Positions 5,633-6,576 of a stretch of 6,576 bases of DNA are shown here, piece by piece. Both the position numbers and the translations under genes were made by a program. Every line of letters begins with the position of its first letter. Position 1 is the first letter of the stretch. A model generated the notes under the pieces. That model was not told the origin of the DNA, searched no databases, and worked only from the letters and a program-made list of their open reading frames with translations. The stretch comes from an uncultured Opitutia bacterium (GTDB lineage: Bacteria; Verrucomicrobiota; Verrucomicrobiia; Opitutales; UBA953): contig CAIYAN010000032.1 in the NCBI GenBank assembly GCA_903924185.1, positions 1-6,576 on the forward strand, in the 5' to 3' direction.

Positions 5633-6576
5633 TTGCGGAACACGAGGAGGCTACCGAGAATCGTCGCGGCCGACAGCGCTCCGATGAGGAAGCGCGACGT
5701 GAACGAGACTTCCAGTGGCACGACTTCTTCCTGGTCATCCGTCGGACGCACCACGGCTTCGCGGAGGATGGCAAAGTAGTAGTGGATACTGATCGCGACG
5801 CTGAGGAGGGCGGCGCCAAAGACCCACCAAAGGTGGAGCTTGGCGAGGAAGATGAGGATCAGGAGCTTGGCAAAGAAGCCGATGGAAGGCGGGATGCCGG
5901 CGAGCGAGCCGATGCCGAAGCCAAGGGCGCTGGCGAGAATCGGGGAGCGCCGCAGCAGGCCGCGGAGGCCGAGTAAGGGACGGTGATGGTCATCCGCCAC
6001 CGGGAGCTCGATGAGGGCCTGCGAGACGAGGAACGTGCCAATCGCGTAGGCGATGAGGTAGAACGAGAGGAGCCACGGGGCGTCGTTGGTGCCAGCGGTG
6101 ACCACCGCGGCGATGGCGGCGAGCAGGAAGCCAGCATGCGAAACGCCCGAGAGGGCCAGCACGCGCTTCACGTCGGTGGTGGCGAGCGCGGCAAGGTTAC
6201 CGACCAGTAGCGTGAGGATAGCGGCGATTTCCAGTAGCGGGGCGAGCTTAGGGGTGAGCGGGGCGAAGGGACCCGTGACGAGGAGCAGTAACGTAAAGGC
6301 ACCGGCGGCCTTAGAGGCCGTGCCGAGTAGCGCCGTCGTCGGCGTGGGGGCGCCTTGATAGACGTCAGGAATCCAAGCATGGAACGGGAACGCACCGAGC
6401 TTGAAGGCGGCGCCACCCAGGATGAGCGCGAGGCCGACCATCGTCAGAGCTGTGCCCTTGCCAGCTGCGAGCGCGGTGTTGATTTGGTCGAAGTTCAGCG
6501 AGTCCACTCCAGGGCCGCCGAGCGAACCGTAGACGAGCACGATGCCCATGAGGAGCAACGCGGAGCTCAGGCCGCC
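5629..6576 (-). CDS. nuoN: NADH-quinone oxidoreductase subunit N (partial, 5' end outside window)
   Basis: NuoN is one of the three antiporter-like membrane subunits of respiratory complex I and helps pump protons across the cytoplasmic membrane. The C-terminal 315 residues are present. The frame is open to the right edge, reading GGLSSALLLMGIVLVYGSLG from base 6576, so the Met and TTG codons there are internal. Typical family blocks are FKLGAFPFHAWIPDVYQGAP followed by TPTTALLGTASKAAG, and DVKRVLALSGVSHAGFLLA. The buried lysines of FKLG and SKAA belong to the proton path. Several hydrophobic helices alternate with short loops, and a charged loop containing ADDHHRP lies in the middle. The C-terminus ends in a hydrophobic helix and LLVFRN. 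NuoN is usually the last gene of the nuo operon, so the operon probably continues to the right. No terminator is seen after the stop, which overlaps the xerD stop. Confidence 0.93.
   Translation of the reverse strand, partial: GGLSSALLLMGIVLVYGSLGGPGVDSLNFDQINTALAAGKGTALTMVGLALILGGAAFKLGAFPFHAWIPDVYQGAPTPTTALLGTASKAAGAFTLLLLVTGPFAPLTPKLAPLLEIAAILTLLVGNLAALATTDVKRVLALSGVSHAGFLLAAIAAVVTAGTNDAPWLLSFYLIAYAIGTFLVSQALIELPVADDHHRPLLGLRGLLRRSPILASALGFGIGSLAGIPPSIGFFAKLLILIFLAKLHLWWVFGAALLSVAISIHYYFAILREAVVRPTDDQEEVVPLEVSFTSRFLIGALSAATILGSLLVFRN

Overview
This is a GC-rich, tightly packed stretch of ordinary bacterial chromosome. It holds eight protein-coding genes, two of them cut by the window edges. 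No RNA gene, CRISPR array, insertion sequence or prophage is visible. The protein types fit a member of the Verrucomicrobiota, perhaps Opitutae-like: a uracil-DNA glycosylase with an Ala/Pro-rich N-terminal extension and almost no cysteines, and a PRA-cyclohydrolase with an NCEQN motif. This placement rests on remembered family resemblance, not on a search.

Layout: (1) 1-67, minus strand, first 22 codons of a gene leaving the window, possibly transketolase. (2) 144-551, plus, hisI (histidine biosynthesis). (3) 553-1278, minus, unrecognised membrane-anchored protein of 241 aa. (4) 1345-1373, intrinsic terminator of the next gene. (5) 1401-1856, minus, RRM RNA-binding protein with a glycine-rich tail encoded by in-frame DNA repeats. 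(6) 1857-2326, a 470-bp divergent intergenic region, the only large non-coding space, containing an AT-rich island with a perfect 9-bp inverted repeat. (7) 2327-3313, plus, family-4-like uracil-DNA glycosylase lacking the iron-sulfur cysteines. (8) 3310-4635, minus, two-domain N-acetylglutamate synthase ArgA. (9) 4685-5632, plus, tyrosine recombinase of the XerC/XerD type. (10) 5629-6576, minus, C-terminal two thirds of NADH-quinone oxidoreductase subunit N.

The genes do not form one pathway. Strand changes at nearly every junction, so most genes are probably single transcription units: histidine synthesis, RNA binding, DNA repair, arginine synthesis, chromosome dimer resolution and respiration. 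The three convergent junctions have almost no spacing. Two of them interlock their stop codons in the same four bases (TTAG).

I did not find a convincing new multi-gene system. The points most worth a second look are the glycosylase with its altered active-site and cluster motifs, the altered metal motif of HisI, the AT-rich palindromic island, the repeat-expanded tail of the RNA-binding protein, and the uncharacterised membrane-anchored protein.
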